Positions 24,686 through 32,688 of a DNA stretch of 37,179 nucleotides are shown here, piece after piece. A model generated the notes under the pieces. That model was not told the origin of the DNA and searched no databases. It was given only the letters and a program-made list of their open reading frames with translations. Position numbers and translations under genes: made by a program. Source of the DNA: Bacteroidales bacterium (lineage in GTDB: Bacteria > Bacteroidota > Bacteroidia > Bacteroidales > WCHB1-69). The DNA is taken from contig JAEERB010000007.1 of assembly GCA_016285615.1 (NCBI GenBank), positions 1-37,179 of the forward strand, read 5' to 3'. The number at the start of each line of letters is the position of its first letter. The stretch's first letter is position 1.

Positions 24686-25429
24686 ATGTTGAATGCCACC
24701 ATCCATTTTATTGAAACTACCGACTCGACCAACCGCTATTTGGCAGATATGGCCGCAGGAAAAATAACGGATAGTTCTAAAATTCAAGATTTTACCGTGC
24801 TCTATACCCATAAGCAGACGGCGGGGCGCGGTATGGGCACCAACCAATGGCATAGCGACGAGGGACAAAACATTCTGGCTTCTTTTTACTTTGAACCTGA
24901 CATCGACGCCTCGCAGCAATTCTTCTTCAACCGATTTTTTGCGCTGGCAGTAAGAGATATGATATCAAAATACGTTCCCGCACTGATCAAATGGCCCAAC
25001 GACATCATCGTTGACCACAATAAAATCGCTGGCATACTGATTGAGCACTCGGTGGTGGGCAACCGACTGGCACACTCTATCGCCGGAGTCGGCATCAACA
25101 TCAACCAGACTTCTTTCCGCGCCGACATTCCACATCCAACCTCTCTAAAACTAATGACGGGGCAAGATTATGACGTGGAGAATCTTCTAAATGAGCTTGT
25201 TACCTCCTGTCAGAAATATTATAAAACACTGAAAAAAGGAAAATTAGACGTCTTAGAAACAGAATATCTGCAACATCTTTACCGTCTTAACGAACCTGCC
25301 GCCTACCGATACCAAAACGAGCGCATCACCGCCACCATCACGGGCATTGACCCTTACGGGCGACTGACATTGCGGAAAGAGGACGGCACACTCCTCACCT
25401 GCGGATACAAAGAAATTGTCTTTTTATGA
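24686..25429 (+). CDS. birA: Biotin--[acetyl-CoA-carboxylase] ligase
   Basis: 247 residues. Activates biotin with ATP and attaches it to the biotin carrier protein. The chosen start gives MLNATIHFIETTDSTNRYL, so the conserved TDSTN is near residue 13; an ATG at 24629 would run upstream through the promoter. The biotin-AMP loop GRGMGTNQW, KWPNDI and KIAGILIE with GVGININ are present. There is no N-terminal helix-turn-helix, so it is the single-function type, not a repressor. Its last 6 nt overlap the convergent gene. Confidence 0.95.
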   Translation: MLNATIHFIETTDSTNRYLADMAAGKITDSSKIQDFTVLYTHKQTAGRGMGTNQWHSDEGQNILASFYFEPDIDASQQFFFNRFFALAVRDMISKYVPALIKWPNDIIVDHNKIAGILIEHSVVGNRLAHSIAGVGININQTSFRADIPHPTSLKLMTGQDYDVENLLNELVTSCQKYYKTLKKGKLDVLETEYLQHLYRLNEPAAYRYQNERITATITGIDPYGRLTLRKEDGTLLTCGYKEIVFL

Positions 25430-26356
25430 GCGCCAGCGGCGGTAACATCTGATAAGCGGAGCCCAGAACGAATTACGTGTATAGTCTAAAACGGGGAACT
25501 CATAGCGTTGTGCTCCGAAACCTGCGTAAAACCGCGCTACATTGGGATTCATCGAGCCGTTGAAATCCAAAATCAGATTGGCGCCCGCATGTTGCTTGAT
25601 GTACTCATCAATGAGATAAAACATGGCACGCTTGTCACTTTCGGCATTGTCGCGCCCCGAAAAGAGAAACCAGCGGCGCTGGTGGTCCTTGAGGAAGCAC
25701 GCACCGGCAATCAACTTACCGTTTTCATCTTTCACACCGATCAAATCCACCAAATTACGCTGATTCCAAAAATCTACCATAGATACAAGCATCTCATAAT
25801 CAGCCTTTTTAAAGCCAACCCCTTGTTTTCCCCTATTGTGGACAAACAGGTCCACTATCTGGCTAATCTCCGCGGTTGTTAATGACAATGCAAATTTATC
25901 GGCGGCTTTTATATTGCGGCGTGTATTTTCAGCGTAGTTGGCCTGCAGTGCTTCGTATGAAAAATTCAAGTCCAACCCATGCGACACCATCATCATATAA
26001 CTATCTGATGACAACATAGATACATCATTGTCCGTATTGAGACACAGATCGCACTGGCGGTAGTGCTGTGGGAACGCCTTGACGAAGTCAAGCATCTTTT
26101 CGGCCGACGGAGCAGGAGCGGCAAACAGCCCCAAACGCGAAATAAAGAACGGGGTAAACACATAGGACACACCCCACTTGCAGCGACTAGGCAGCGGCAT
26201 AACCGCCTCATAATCACCCTCTATTAAAGCACACCAGCCTGGCGAAACCAGGCTGAGTAAATCATAATCAGCAAAAACAGTGGGAAAAGAGGAGTGCTCA
26301 ATACAGCGGTTCCACTGGATGGAATCTATCTCATTATGCTGATAAAAGCGTATCAT
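25424..26356 (-). CDS. GNAT/FemAB-like acetyltransferase
   Basis: 310 residues, soluble. The C-terminal half (~140-300) fits an Acetyltransf_6/FemAB-type GNAT fold: NYAENTRRNIKAADK, FVHNRGKQGVGFKKADYEML, KLIAGACFLKDHQRRWFLFSG and LDFNGSMNPNVARFYAGFGA. The last resembles the CoA/aminoacyl-binding turn. The N-terminal half is a degenerate GNAT repeat. Substrate unknown; relatives act in envelope polymer synthesis. It starts 15 nt after rpoD and has no promoter element, so it probably depends on read-through from rpoD. Confidence 0.78.
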   Translation of the reverse strand: MIRFYQHNEIDSIQWNRCIEHSSFPTVFADYDLLSLVSPGWCALIEGDYEAVMPLPSRCKWGVSYVFTPFFISRLGLFAAPAPSAEKMLDFVKAFPQHYRQCDLCLNTDNDVSMLSSDSYMMMVSHGLDLNFSYEALQANYAENTRRNIKAADKFALSLTTAEISQIVDLFVHNRGKQGVGFKKADYEMLVSMVDFWNQRNLVDLIGVKDENGKLIAGACFLKDHQRRWFLFSGRDNAESDKRAMFYLIDEYIKQHAGANLILDFNGSMNPNVARFYAGFGAQRYEFPVLDYTRNSFWAPLIRCYRRWRS

Positions 26357-26371
26357 GACTCTCGTGTAAGA

Positions 26372-27235
26372 TTAGCCCAAATAAGCTTTCAGGTTCTTAC
26401 ATTTCGAGTTGTGTTTGAGTCGTCTGATGGCCTTCTCCTTGATTTGGCGAACACGCTCGCGAGTCAAATCAAATTTCTCGCCAATCTCTTCCAACGTCAT
26501 GGGGTGCTTGCTGTCCAAACCGAAATAGAGCTTGATAACTTGGGCTTCGCGTTCGGGAAGAGTCGAGATGGTACGGTTGATTTCCATCTTCAGTGACTCG
26601 TACAACAGACCTTTGTCGGGTGTGGGAGCCTCTTCAGCCTTGAGCACATCGTACATGTTGTTGTCATCATCATGGGTGAGTGATGCATCCATGGAGAGAT
26701 GACGGGAAGCGTTGCGCAACGAATCTTTCACCTCGGCTTCAGTGATATCCAGCAACTTAGCGATTTCTTCGGCCTTCGGTTCACGCTCAAACTCCTGCTC
26801 GAGTTGTGCGTAAGCCTTGTTGATCTTATTGATGGTACCGATTTTGTTCAACGGCAAGCGGACAATACGCGATTGCTCAGCCAGAGCCTGCAAAATCGAC
26901 TGACGAATCCACCATACGGCGTACGAGATGAACTTAAAACCACGAGTTTCGTCGAATCTTTGGGCTGCCTTAATCAAACCCAAATTACCTTCGTTAATCA
27001 AGTCGGGAAGCGTAAGTCCCTGATTCTGATACTGCTTAGCTACAGAAACCACAAATCTCAAATTCGATTTGGTCAGTTTTTCCAATGCGGCCTGGTCGCC
27101 ATTCTTGATTTTTCTCGCCAGCTCAACTTCCTCTTCAGCAGTAATTAATTCAACTTTACCAATATCGTGCAAATACTTATCCAACGACACAGTCTCACGA
27201 TTGGTAACTTGTTTCGTGATATTTAATTGTCTCAT
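26372..27235 (-). CDS. rpoD: Primary sigma factor (RpoD/SigA, Bacteroidota short type)
   Basis: 287 residues. Directs RNA polymerase to housekeeping promoters. It starts directly with region 1.2 ([20 protein letters not shown]) and lacks the acidic region 1.1 of E. coli RpoD, as known for Bacteroidota sigma factors. Region 2 carries [16 protein letters not shown] and [10 protein letters not shown] (2.3-2.4, -7 recognition), region 3 [16 protein letters not shown], and region 4.2 [28 protein letters not shown]. The TAnnTTTG elements throughout this window are what this protein is expected to read. Confidence 0.97.
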   Translation of the reverse strand: MRQLNITKQVTNRETVSLDKYLHDIGKVELITAEEEVELARKIKNGDQAALEKLTKSNLRFVVSVAKQYQNQGLTLPDLINEGNLGLIKAAQRFDETRGFKFISYAVWWIRQSILQALAEQSRIVRLPLNKIGTINKINKAYAQLEQEFEREPKAEEIAKLLDITEAEVKDSLRNASRHLSMDASLTHDDDNNMYDVLKAEEAPTPDKGLLYESLKMEINRTISTLPEREAQVIKLYFGLDSKHPMTLEEIGEKFDLTRERVRQIKEKAIRRLKHNSKCKNLKAYLG

Positions 27236-27314
27236 ATTAAAAAAATTTTCGGCCTTTTTTACGCAAAAACGCTACTTTTTGTTACATAAGCACACGGCTT
27301 GCAGAAAAAGTTTG

Positions 27315-27322
27315 CAAAGGTA
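27315..27322 (-). promoter_or_regulatory. -7 element for rpoD
   Basis: TACCTTTG on the minus strand, 79 nt before the rpoD ATG, giving a leader of about 75 nt. No -33 TTTG at standard spacing; an A/T-rich run precedes it. Confidence 0.6.
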
Positions 27323-27379
27323 CAAAAAAAAATAACTATTGGGGCGGAAAGGCGTTTTTTTTAACTTTTTTACGAAAAG

Positions 27380-27410
27380 AAAGAGCTAAAGTATTAAACC
27401 TTAGCTCTTT
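27380..27410 (-). terminator. Terminator downstream of nrdJ
   Basis: Arms AAAGAGCTAA (27380-27389) and TTAGCTCTTT (27401-27410) pair perfectly around an 11-nt loop. On the minus strand TTTCTTTTC follows. It separates nrdJ from the rpoD promoter. Confidence 0.75.
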
Positions 27411-27442
27411 CCGAATATATTGGAGGTTAATGGAAATTCGGA

Positions 27443-30193
27443 TCAACCGCATTTCGAGTAGGAGCAGTTGGTGCAAGTTAAGCAGCCTTCCTTGAACTCC
27501 ATGGTATTCTCTTGACCGCAGCTGGGACAAACAACGCCCTTCTGCTTGGTACCGTCTTGGATGAATTTCTTCAGGGCCCTGATCACACCGTTCTTCCAAG
27601 AGTTGATGGCATCTTCGCGGAAGTTGAGGCCAGAGATGATGTTGATAACATTCAACAACGGAATTTCGTGACGGAGCAATGCGGAAATCATCTTAGCATA
27701 GTTCCAGAATTCGGGATTGAAGCAACGTGACAAGCCTCTCATCAGCACTTCGTAACCGTCCTTGTCGAAATATTGGAAGTCGTACACTTTGGTGCCGTCT
27801 TCGTTGCGGTTCTTGATAATGTTGCCTCTTTCCACCCATTTCGGAATCGGGAAGCGGTCTTCTTCGGTCTTACCGGTGAAGATTTCGTAAGGTCTGCCGT
27901 CCTTCATGCCGATAAAGGCCACCCAATCTTCGTTGTTGTTCTTGAAACGAACGATTTCTGCCTTCAGCACTTTAGGTCTCTTTTGCGGTTTTGCCTCTTC
28001 CTTGGGAGCTTCCTTCTTGCTGGCTGAGTTGAGGACGCCGTCGCGCGAGCCGTCGCGGTAAACGGTCATACCCTTGCAGCCCACTTCCCATGCTTTGAAG
28101 TAGAGGTTACCAACCGTCTCTTCGGTCGTGTCGGCCGGCAAGTTGATGGTCACCGAAATGGAGTGGTCAACCCATTTCTGTACCGCACCCTGCAGTTCCA
28201 CTTTCTTGATGTAGTCGGTGTCGGCAGCGGTCGATTTGTAATAGGGCGACTTTTCAACAACCGTCTGAATCTGAGCCTCATCCATAGCCTTGAGCTCATC
28301 GCGGGTGTAGCCGTTCTTCTCAGCCCAGGTGATGAACTTGGGATGGAAGACCATATACTCCTCGAAGAAATCGCCGGTGGAGTCGCGCGTGGTCTTGCGG
28401 TTGTTCATATCGTTGGGGTTGACTTTACGTCTTCTCTTGTAAACCACGTTGAAAGCGGGCTCAATACCAGAAGTTGTTTGTGTACAGATACTTACACTAC
28501 CCGTGGGCGCAATCGTCAGCAGGGCGATGTTGCGGCGGCCGTAGCGGATCATATCCTCATATAATTTTTCATCGGCTTCTTTGATACGAAGGATGAACGG
28601 ATTGTTGGCTTCCTTAATGCTGCTATAAACGGGGAAGGCGCCTCTCTCTTTGGCCATGGTTACCGATGAGCGGTAAGCGGCGAGGGCCAACTGTTTGTGC
28701 ACTTCGGTCGAGAAGGCGTTGCCATGGTCGGAGCCGTAGCGGATGTTGAGCGCGGCCAGCATGTCGCCTTCGGCGGTGATTCCCAGACCGGTACGACGGC
28801 CTTTCATCGACTGTTTCTTAATCTTGTGCCAGAGTTCCAGCTCAACGCGTTTCACGTCTTCCGTTTCGGGGTCGCTCTTCACCTTGTCGATGATTTTGTC
28901 AATCTTCTCAATTTCAAGGTCGATGATGTCGTCCATCAGGCGTTGTGCATATTGAACATGCTGTTTGAATAACGGCATATTGAACGTAGCCTCTTCGGTG
29001 AACGGATTATCAACGTAGCTATAGAGGTTCATGGCAATCAGACGGCAGCTGTCGTAAGGACAGAGCGGAATTTCGCCGCAGGGGTTGGTCGATATGGTGC
29101 GGAAGCCCTCCGATGCGTAGCAATCGGGAATAGCCTCCTGTTGAATGGTATCCCAGAAAAGGATGCCGGGTTCGGCCGATTTCCAGGCGTTGTGGATAAT
29201 CTTGTTCCACAAGGCGCGGGCGTCGATTTCCTGTTTGAACTTCGGATTGTCGGAGTCGATAGGATATTGCTGTACGAACGGCTTGCCATCAACGACGCAC
29301 TGCATGAACTCGTGGCTGATACGTACCGACACGTTGGCGCCAGTCACTTTGCCTTCGGTCATCTTGGCATCGATAAATCTTTCTGCATCAGGATGTTTAA
29401 TTGATATAGAGAGCATCAACGCACCGCGGCGGCCGTCTTGAGCCACTTCGCGGGTCGAGTTGGAGTATCTTTCCATGAAGGGAACCACGCCCGTAGAGGT
29501 GTGGGCACAATTCTTAACGAAACTACCGGTGGGACGGATGTGCGACAAGTCGTGACCAACGCCGCCGCGGCGCTTCATCAGCTGAACCTGCTCCTCGTCC
29601 ATCTTCATGATGCCGCCGTAGGAGTCGGAATTGCCGCTGTTGCCAATCACGAAGCAGTTCGACAACGACGAGATTTGGTAATTGTTGCCAATACCGGCCA
29701 TGGGGCTACCTTGCGGGATGATGAATTTGAAGCGGTCGAACAGTGAGAATATCAACTCTTCGCTCATCGGGTTGGGATATTTGCGCTCAATGCGGGCAAA
29801 CTCTCTGGCCATACGGCGATGCATCTGCTCGGGCGATTTCTCCAGCAACTCGCCTTTCTCGTTTTTCAAAGCATACTTGTCAATCCAAACGCCGGCGGCC
29901 AATTCATCTCCGTCGAAATACTTAACCACATCCTCAAAAATGTCTTGCTTCTGGTAAGTCACCGGTTGGGCTGTTTCTTCTTCCTTCATCATGCTCTTTT
30001 CCTCTTGTTCTTTTACGGTATCAACATAATCTGTGGGCGTACTAACGGTTAACATCTCCTGGATTTTGTCCATGCTTAACTCTCGAGAAGCCATCATAGC
30101 GGAATTGTTTCCTTTGACAGTCTTCGGACTTGCCACTTTTACCGAATCTTCGGGCTCGTTGAAATTAAAAATAAGTTCACCATTCATACGCAA
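27443..30193 (-). CDS. nrdJ: Adenosylcobalamin-dependent (class II) ribonucleotide reductase
   Basis: 916 residues. Reduces ribonucleotides to deoxyribonucleotides using coenzyme B12 as radical source, so it works with or without oxygen. Recognisable are GSPMAGIGNNYQISSLSNCF (active-site Cys), MKRRGGVGHDLSHIRPTGS, STNPCGEIPLCPYDSCRLIAMNL (NPCGE with catalytic Cys and Glu) and IAPTGSVSICTQTTSGIEP. The C-terminal ~130 residues are an accessory region ending in two CxxC pairs (CPSC, CTNC) and SKCG, which probably re-reduce the active site. The length fits the NrdJ type with a C-terminal zinc ribbon. No class I subunit is nearby. Confidence 0.96.
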   Translation of the reverse strand: MRMNGELIFNFNEPEDSVKVASPKTVKGNNSAMMASRELSMDKIQEMLTVSTPTDYVDTVKEQEEKSMMKEEETAQPVTYQKQDIFEDVVKYFDGDELAAGVWIDKYALKNEKGELLEKSPEQMHRRMAREFARIERKYPNPMSEELIFSLFDRFKFIIPQGSPMAGIGNNYQISSLSNCFVIGNSGNSDSYGGIMKMDEEQVQLMKRRGGVGHDLSHIRPTGSFVKNCAHTSTGVVPFMERYSNSTREVAQDGRRGALMLSISIKHPDAERFIDAKMTEGKVTGANVSVRISHEFMQCVVDGKPFVQQYPIDSDNPKFKQEIDARALWNKIIHNAWKSAEPGILFWDTIQQEAIPDCYASEGFRTISTNPCGEIPLCPYDSCRLIAMNLYSYVDNPFTEEATFNMPLFKQHVQYAQRLMDDIIDLEIEKIDKIIDKVKSDPETEDVKRVELELWHKIKKQSMKGRRTGLGITAEGDMLAALNIRYGSDHGNAFSTEVHKQLALAAYRSSVTMAKERGAFPVYSSIKEANNPFILRIKEADEKLYEDMIRYGRRNIALLTIAPTGSVSICTQTTSGIEPAFNVVYKRRRKVNPNDMNNRKTTRDSTGDFFEEYMVFHPKFITWAEKNGYTRDELKAMDEAQIQTVVEKSPYYKSTAADTDYIKKVELQGAVQKWVDHSISVTINLPADTTEETVGNLYFKAWEVGCKGMTVYRDGSRDGVLNSASKKEAPKEEAKPQKRPKVLKAEIVRFKNNNEDWVAFIGMKDGRPYEIFTGKTEEDRFPIPKWVERGNIIKNRNEDGTKVYDFQYFDKDGYEVLMRGLSRCFNPEFWNYAKMISALLRHEIPLLNVINIISGLNFREDAINSWKNGVIRALKKFIQDGTKQKGVVCPSCGQENTMEFKEGCLTCTNCSYSKCG

Positions 30194-30591
30194 TGTATTA
30201 AAGCTTAAAATTTCAAATATATATGAACGACATAAAGACTATTCAGCCCCACAATATCTACCTAAAAGACTTATATCGCTTATTTTCAATTAGTTGAGAA
30301 AACAATTTGAGGGTTATTTTCACGATGACAAATGTAGAATTTTTCATTTTTTCGCACCATATTTTCCAAAACTTATTATTAACAAAATTCAGTTAATAAA
30401 ATTTACTTTTGATTATTAGGAAATTACAAAAAAGCGTCAAAAAAGAGAAAAAAATGGTTGTTTTTATCAAAAATAGTGTGGGGAAAGGGTGTTTTTTGGG
30501 GGTTAAAATTTCACTTTTTTAGAGATAATGGGCATTTTGGAATTTCCAAAAATTGAGAAATCGAAATTTTTGACAGCGGACCATGCAAAAC
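30194..30591. other. Long AT-rich intergenic region upstream of nrdJ
   Basis: About 400 nt without a gene. It holds a possible -7 element TACATTTG (30329-30336, minus strand), a second match TATTTTTG (30468-30475, minus), and a palindrome TTTTGGAA-T-TTCCAAAA (30535-30551) that shares bases with a second inverted repeat AAAAATT/AATTTTT (30548-30554, 30565-30571). There is no cobalamin riboswitch core that I can see, and no complete NrdR box pair. Confidence 0.5.
30329..30336 (-). promoter_or_regulatory. Probable -7 element for nrdJ
   Basis: TACATTTG on the minus strand, 135 nt before the nrdJ ATG. Another match at 30468-30475 would give a leader of ~270 nt; which is used cannot be decided. 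Confidence 0.45.
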
Positions 30592-30623
30592 AAAAAAAGT
30601 GGTCCGAATTTCTTCGAACCACT
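30592..30623 (-). terminator. rpsU terminator with GAAA loop
   Basis: On the minus strand an 11-bp stem (AGTGGTTCGAA with TTCGGACCACT, one G.T pair) closes a GAAA loop and is followed by TTTTTTT. It lies 25 nt after the rpsU stop. Confidence 0.88.
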
Positions 30624-30648
30624 CTTCCTTAAAGGTTGCCGTCGGCTG

Positions 30649-30846
30649 TTAGTTGTCAGCTTCCTGGCTTTGCAATTTCTGAACGTAAATTGCTTTCAAT
30701 CGTTGCTCCCTTTTGATCACACTGGGTTTGGTGAATTTCTGACGGTTACGCAGTTCTTTCACCACACCGGTCTTCTCAAATTTTCTTTTCAGTTTCTTCA
30801 AAGCTCTGTCGATGGTTTCGCCATCTTTTACGGGAACAATAATCAT
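30649..30846 (-). CDS. rpsU: 30S ribosomal protein bS21
   Basis: 65 residues, typical length. Begins MIIVPVKDGETIDRALKKLK and is strongly basic, with the FEKTGVVKELRNRQKFTKPS core of the family. In Bacteroidota bS21 helps cover the anti-Shine-Dalgarno end of 16S rRNA on the 30S platform. Monocistronic, with its own promoter, a Shine-Dalgarno-like leader and a strong terminator. Confidence 0.97.
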   Translation of the reverse strand: MIIVPVKDGETIDRALKKLKRKFEKTGVVKELRNRQKFTKPSVIKREQRLKAIYVQKLQSQEADN

Positions 30847-30853
30847 AAAAAAT

Positions 30854-30858
30854 ACCTC
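30854..30858 (-). promoter_or_regulatory. Shine-Dalgarno-like site for rpsU (unusual in this window)
   Basis: The leader reads AGAAAGAGGT, then 7 nt, then ATG. GAGGT pairs with the CCUCC end of 16S rRNA at ideal spacing; AGAAAG would also pair if one base is looped. No other gene start in this window that I checked has GAGG or GGAG at this position. Confidence 0.65.
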
Positions 30859-30894
30859 TTTCTTTTAAAGTTAATAATGATTTTTAAGGGGCTG

Positions 30895-30902
30895 CAAAAA
30901 TA
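30895..30902 (-). promoter_or_regulatory. -7 element for rpsU
   Basis: TATTTTTG on the minus strand, 48 nt before the rpsU ATG, giving a leader of about 44 nt. Confidence 0.6.
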
Positions 30903-30957
30903 CAACTTTTTTCATTTGCAACACCACAATTTTATTTTTTTAAGAATTAAGTGATTA

Positions 30958-32502
30958 TCACCTCGGTATCTTGATCCTCTGCCCTACCGAAATGTCATTC
31001 ATGTTGCTGATTTTGTTGTAGGTGGCCAACTCCTTGGCACTCTTGTGATATTTGGAGGCAATGCCGTACAAGGTGTCGCCTTTCTTTACTATATAAATAA
31101 TATCCTCCTTGGGCTGCGTCTCGATGGCAGGGGCGGGTGCAACGGCAGCTCCTGTGCTGTCGGTCTGCACAACCGGAGCCGGGGCTGGAGCCACAGGCTT
31201 AGGCTCCTCTTTGGGCGCCACATACTCGTAACCCACAAACAAGCGTTGCTTCACTTTCAACGTGTTGCTCTTCAGGTTGTTCATCTTCTTCAACTCATAC
31301 ACCGACAAGCCATACTTGGAGGCAATGCGGCTTAAGGTCTCGCCGTTCCGCACTGTGTGGTACTTCTTCTTGCTCTGCAAATCCAACGTCTTGCCCGTAA
31401 ATTGGCTTTCATACACCTTGAGCGGGGTAAAATACTCGTCGTAATGGTAAGCGTGGATGGAATCCTGCAACTCGAGGTAGCGCAACACATCCTGACTGCG
31501 CAACTTGAGCGGATAGGGCTTCGTATAGGCGGGCACCACATTGCGCTTGTACTGCGGATTGAGTGTCTGCAGCTCTTCCATACTTATATTCAGCACTTTG
31601 GAAACCTGTTCCAAATGCAGTTCCTTTTGCACCATCACCGTATCCACATCCGAAGGGATGGATATGTCGGCCGCCGTTATGCCATGAGCATTGTGATACT
31701 TCATCATGTAGTAGGCCGCGATGTAGATGGGGAAATAGTTTTGCGTTTCGCGGGGCAGATAGGGACTGATGGCCCAATAGGTGGTTTTGCCTCCCGAGCG
31801 CAGGATGGCCTTGCGCACATTGCCCACGCCGCAGTTGTAGGCAGCAATGGCCAATCCCCAGTCGTTGAACATATTGTACAAATCCTTCAAGTGGCGGGCG
31901 GCGGCATCAGTGGCTTTCACGGGGTCGCGGCGGTCGTCGATGAAGGTGTTGACCTCCAGACCGTACATTTTGCCCGTGGTGTACATAAACTGCCAGATGC
32001 CCGTAGCGCCGGCTGGCGAAACGGCCGTCGGGTTCAGACTCGACTCGATAATGGTCAGATAGACAAGCTCTTCGGGCAGGCCATACTTGTCGAAAATCTC
32101 CTGCATCCACGGAAAATAGTACTGCGCCAAACCCAACTGCGCCGACGAGGAGCGCTTACGCACATTGACATACAGATTGATCCACTTCTTCACCCGCTCG
32201 TTGTATGCTAACGGTATGGCCGTGCTGATTTTCTTGAGCCTCATAATATATAAGGAATCCATATTGGAGGCCTCCTGCACCGAGTCGGAAAGATGGGACA
32301 GCACACTGTTGGAATTCACTATCTCACGACGCACATACCACAGGTTCAGCATTTTATCCATATCGCTGAGCACCCCCTGCTTGAACTCGTTGTCGGTAAC
32401 CGCCTGCACACTGTCCAAGTTATACGCATAAATATTGTTCTGGGCAACCAAAACGGGCAGCCAGCAAGCGAAAAACAGGAAGGTGACAAGTATGCGTTTC
32501 AT
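30958..32502 (-). CDS. Lytic transglycosylase with two LysM domains (MltD-like)
   Basis: 514 residues, periplasmic or outer-membrane enzyme that cleaves peptidoglycan glycan strands. A signal peptide (MKRILVTFLFFACWLPVLVAQ) is followed by an SLT/GH23 catalytic domain (~115-290) with catalytic Glu at residue 153 (YLTIIESSLNP) and AVSPAGATGIWQFM. Two LysM domains follow (~387-430 YHTVRNGETLSRIASKYGL; ~470-514 IYIVKKGDTLYGIASKYHK), joined by a Pro/Ala/Glu-rich linker. The signal peptide ends in AQ, not a lipobox, so unlike E. coli MltD it is probably not lipidated. Confidence 0.93.
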   Translation of the reverse strand: MKRILVTFLFFACWLPVLVAQNNIYAYNLDSVQAVTDNEFKQGVLSDMDKMLNLWYVRREIVNSNSVLSHLSDSVQEASNMDSLYIMRLKKISTAIPLAYNERVKKWINLYVNVRKRSSSAQLGLAQYYFPWMQEIFDKYGLPEELVYLTIIESSLNPTAVSPAGATGIWQFMYTTGKMYGLEVNTFIDDRRDPVKATDAAARHLKDLYNMFNDWGLAIAAYNCGVGNVRKAILRSGGKTTYWAISPYLPRETQNYFPIYIAAYYMMKYHNAHGITAADISIPSDVDTVMVQKELHLEQVSKVLNISMEELQTLNPQYKRNVVPAYTKPYPLKLRSQDVLRYLELQDSIHAYHYDEYFTPLKVYESQFTGKTLDLQSKKKYHTVRNGETLSRIASKYGLSVYELKKMNNLKSNTLKVKQRLFVGYEYVAPKEEPKPVAPAPAPVVQTDSTGAAVAPAPAIETQPKEDIIYIVKKGDTLYGIASKYHKSAKELATYNKISNMNDISVGQRIKIPR

Positions 32503-32513
32503 TTTTCTCGGCG

Positions 32514-32521
32514 CAAAAATA
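32514..32521 (-). promoter_or_regulatory. -7 element for the LysM transglycosylase gene
   Basis: TATTTTTG on the minus strand ends 11 nt before the ATG, predicting a very short leader (~6-8 nt). Confidence 0.55.
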
Positions 32522-32595
32522 AACGAAAAAATCGTATGAAAGGAAATAGCAGCACATTTTTTAGGATTAGCACCGCCACATTTTGAAAAGTACCG

Positions 32596-32603
32596 TATAT
32601 TTG
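32596..32603 (+). promoter_or_regulatory. -7 element for the DUF3857 gene
   Basis: TATATTTG on the + strand, 85 nt before the ATG at 32689, predicting a leader of about 80 nt. Confidence 0.5.
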
Positions 32604-32688
32604 CCTTTTCAACTTGTAACCATTTCTCCTTTCTCTTTAGATTTATTATAACAAGTTGAATTTTAGTTATTTAAAATTAGATTATCGT

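Noticed and set aside
30473..30479. ACACTAT (minus strand) as an NrdR box
   Set aside because: It is only a half site without the second half or the usual second box, and could occur by chance.
30194..30648. Possible cobalamin riboswitch for nrdJ
   Set aside because: I looked for the B12-box and its conserved core on the minus strand and did not find them.
31357..32211. 284-codon open frame on the + strand
   Set aside because: Antisense to the lytic transglycosylase gene, whose catalytic and LysM motifs are unmistakable.
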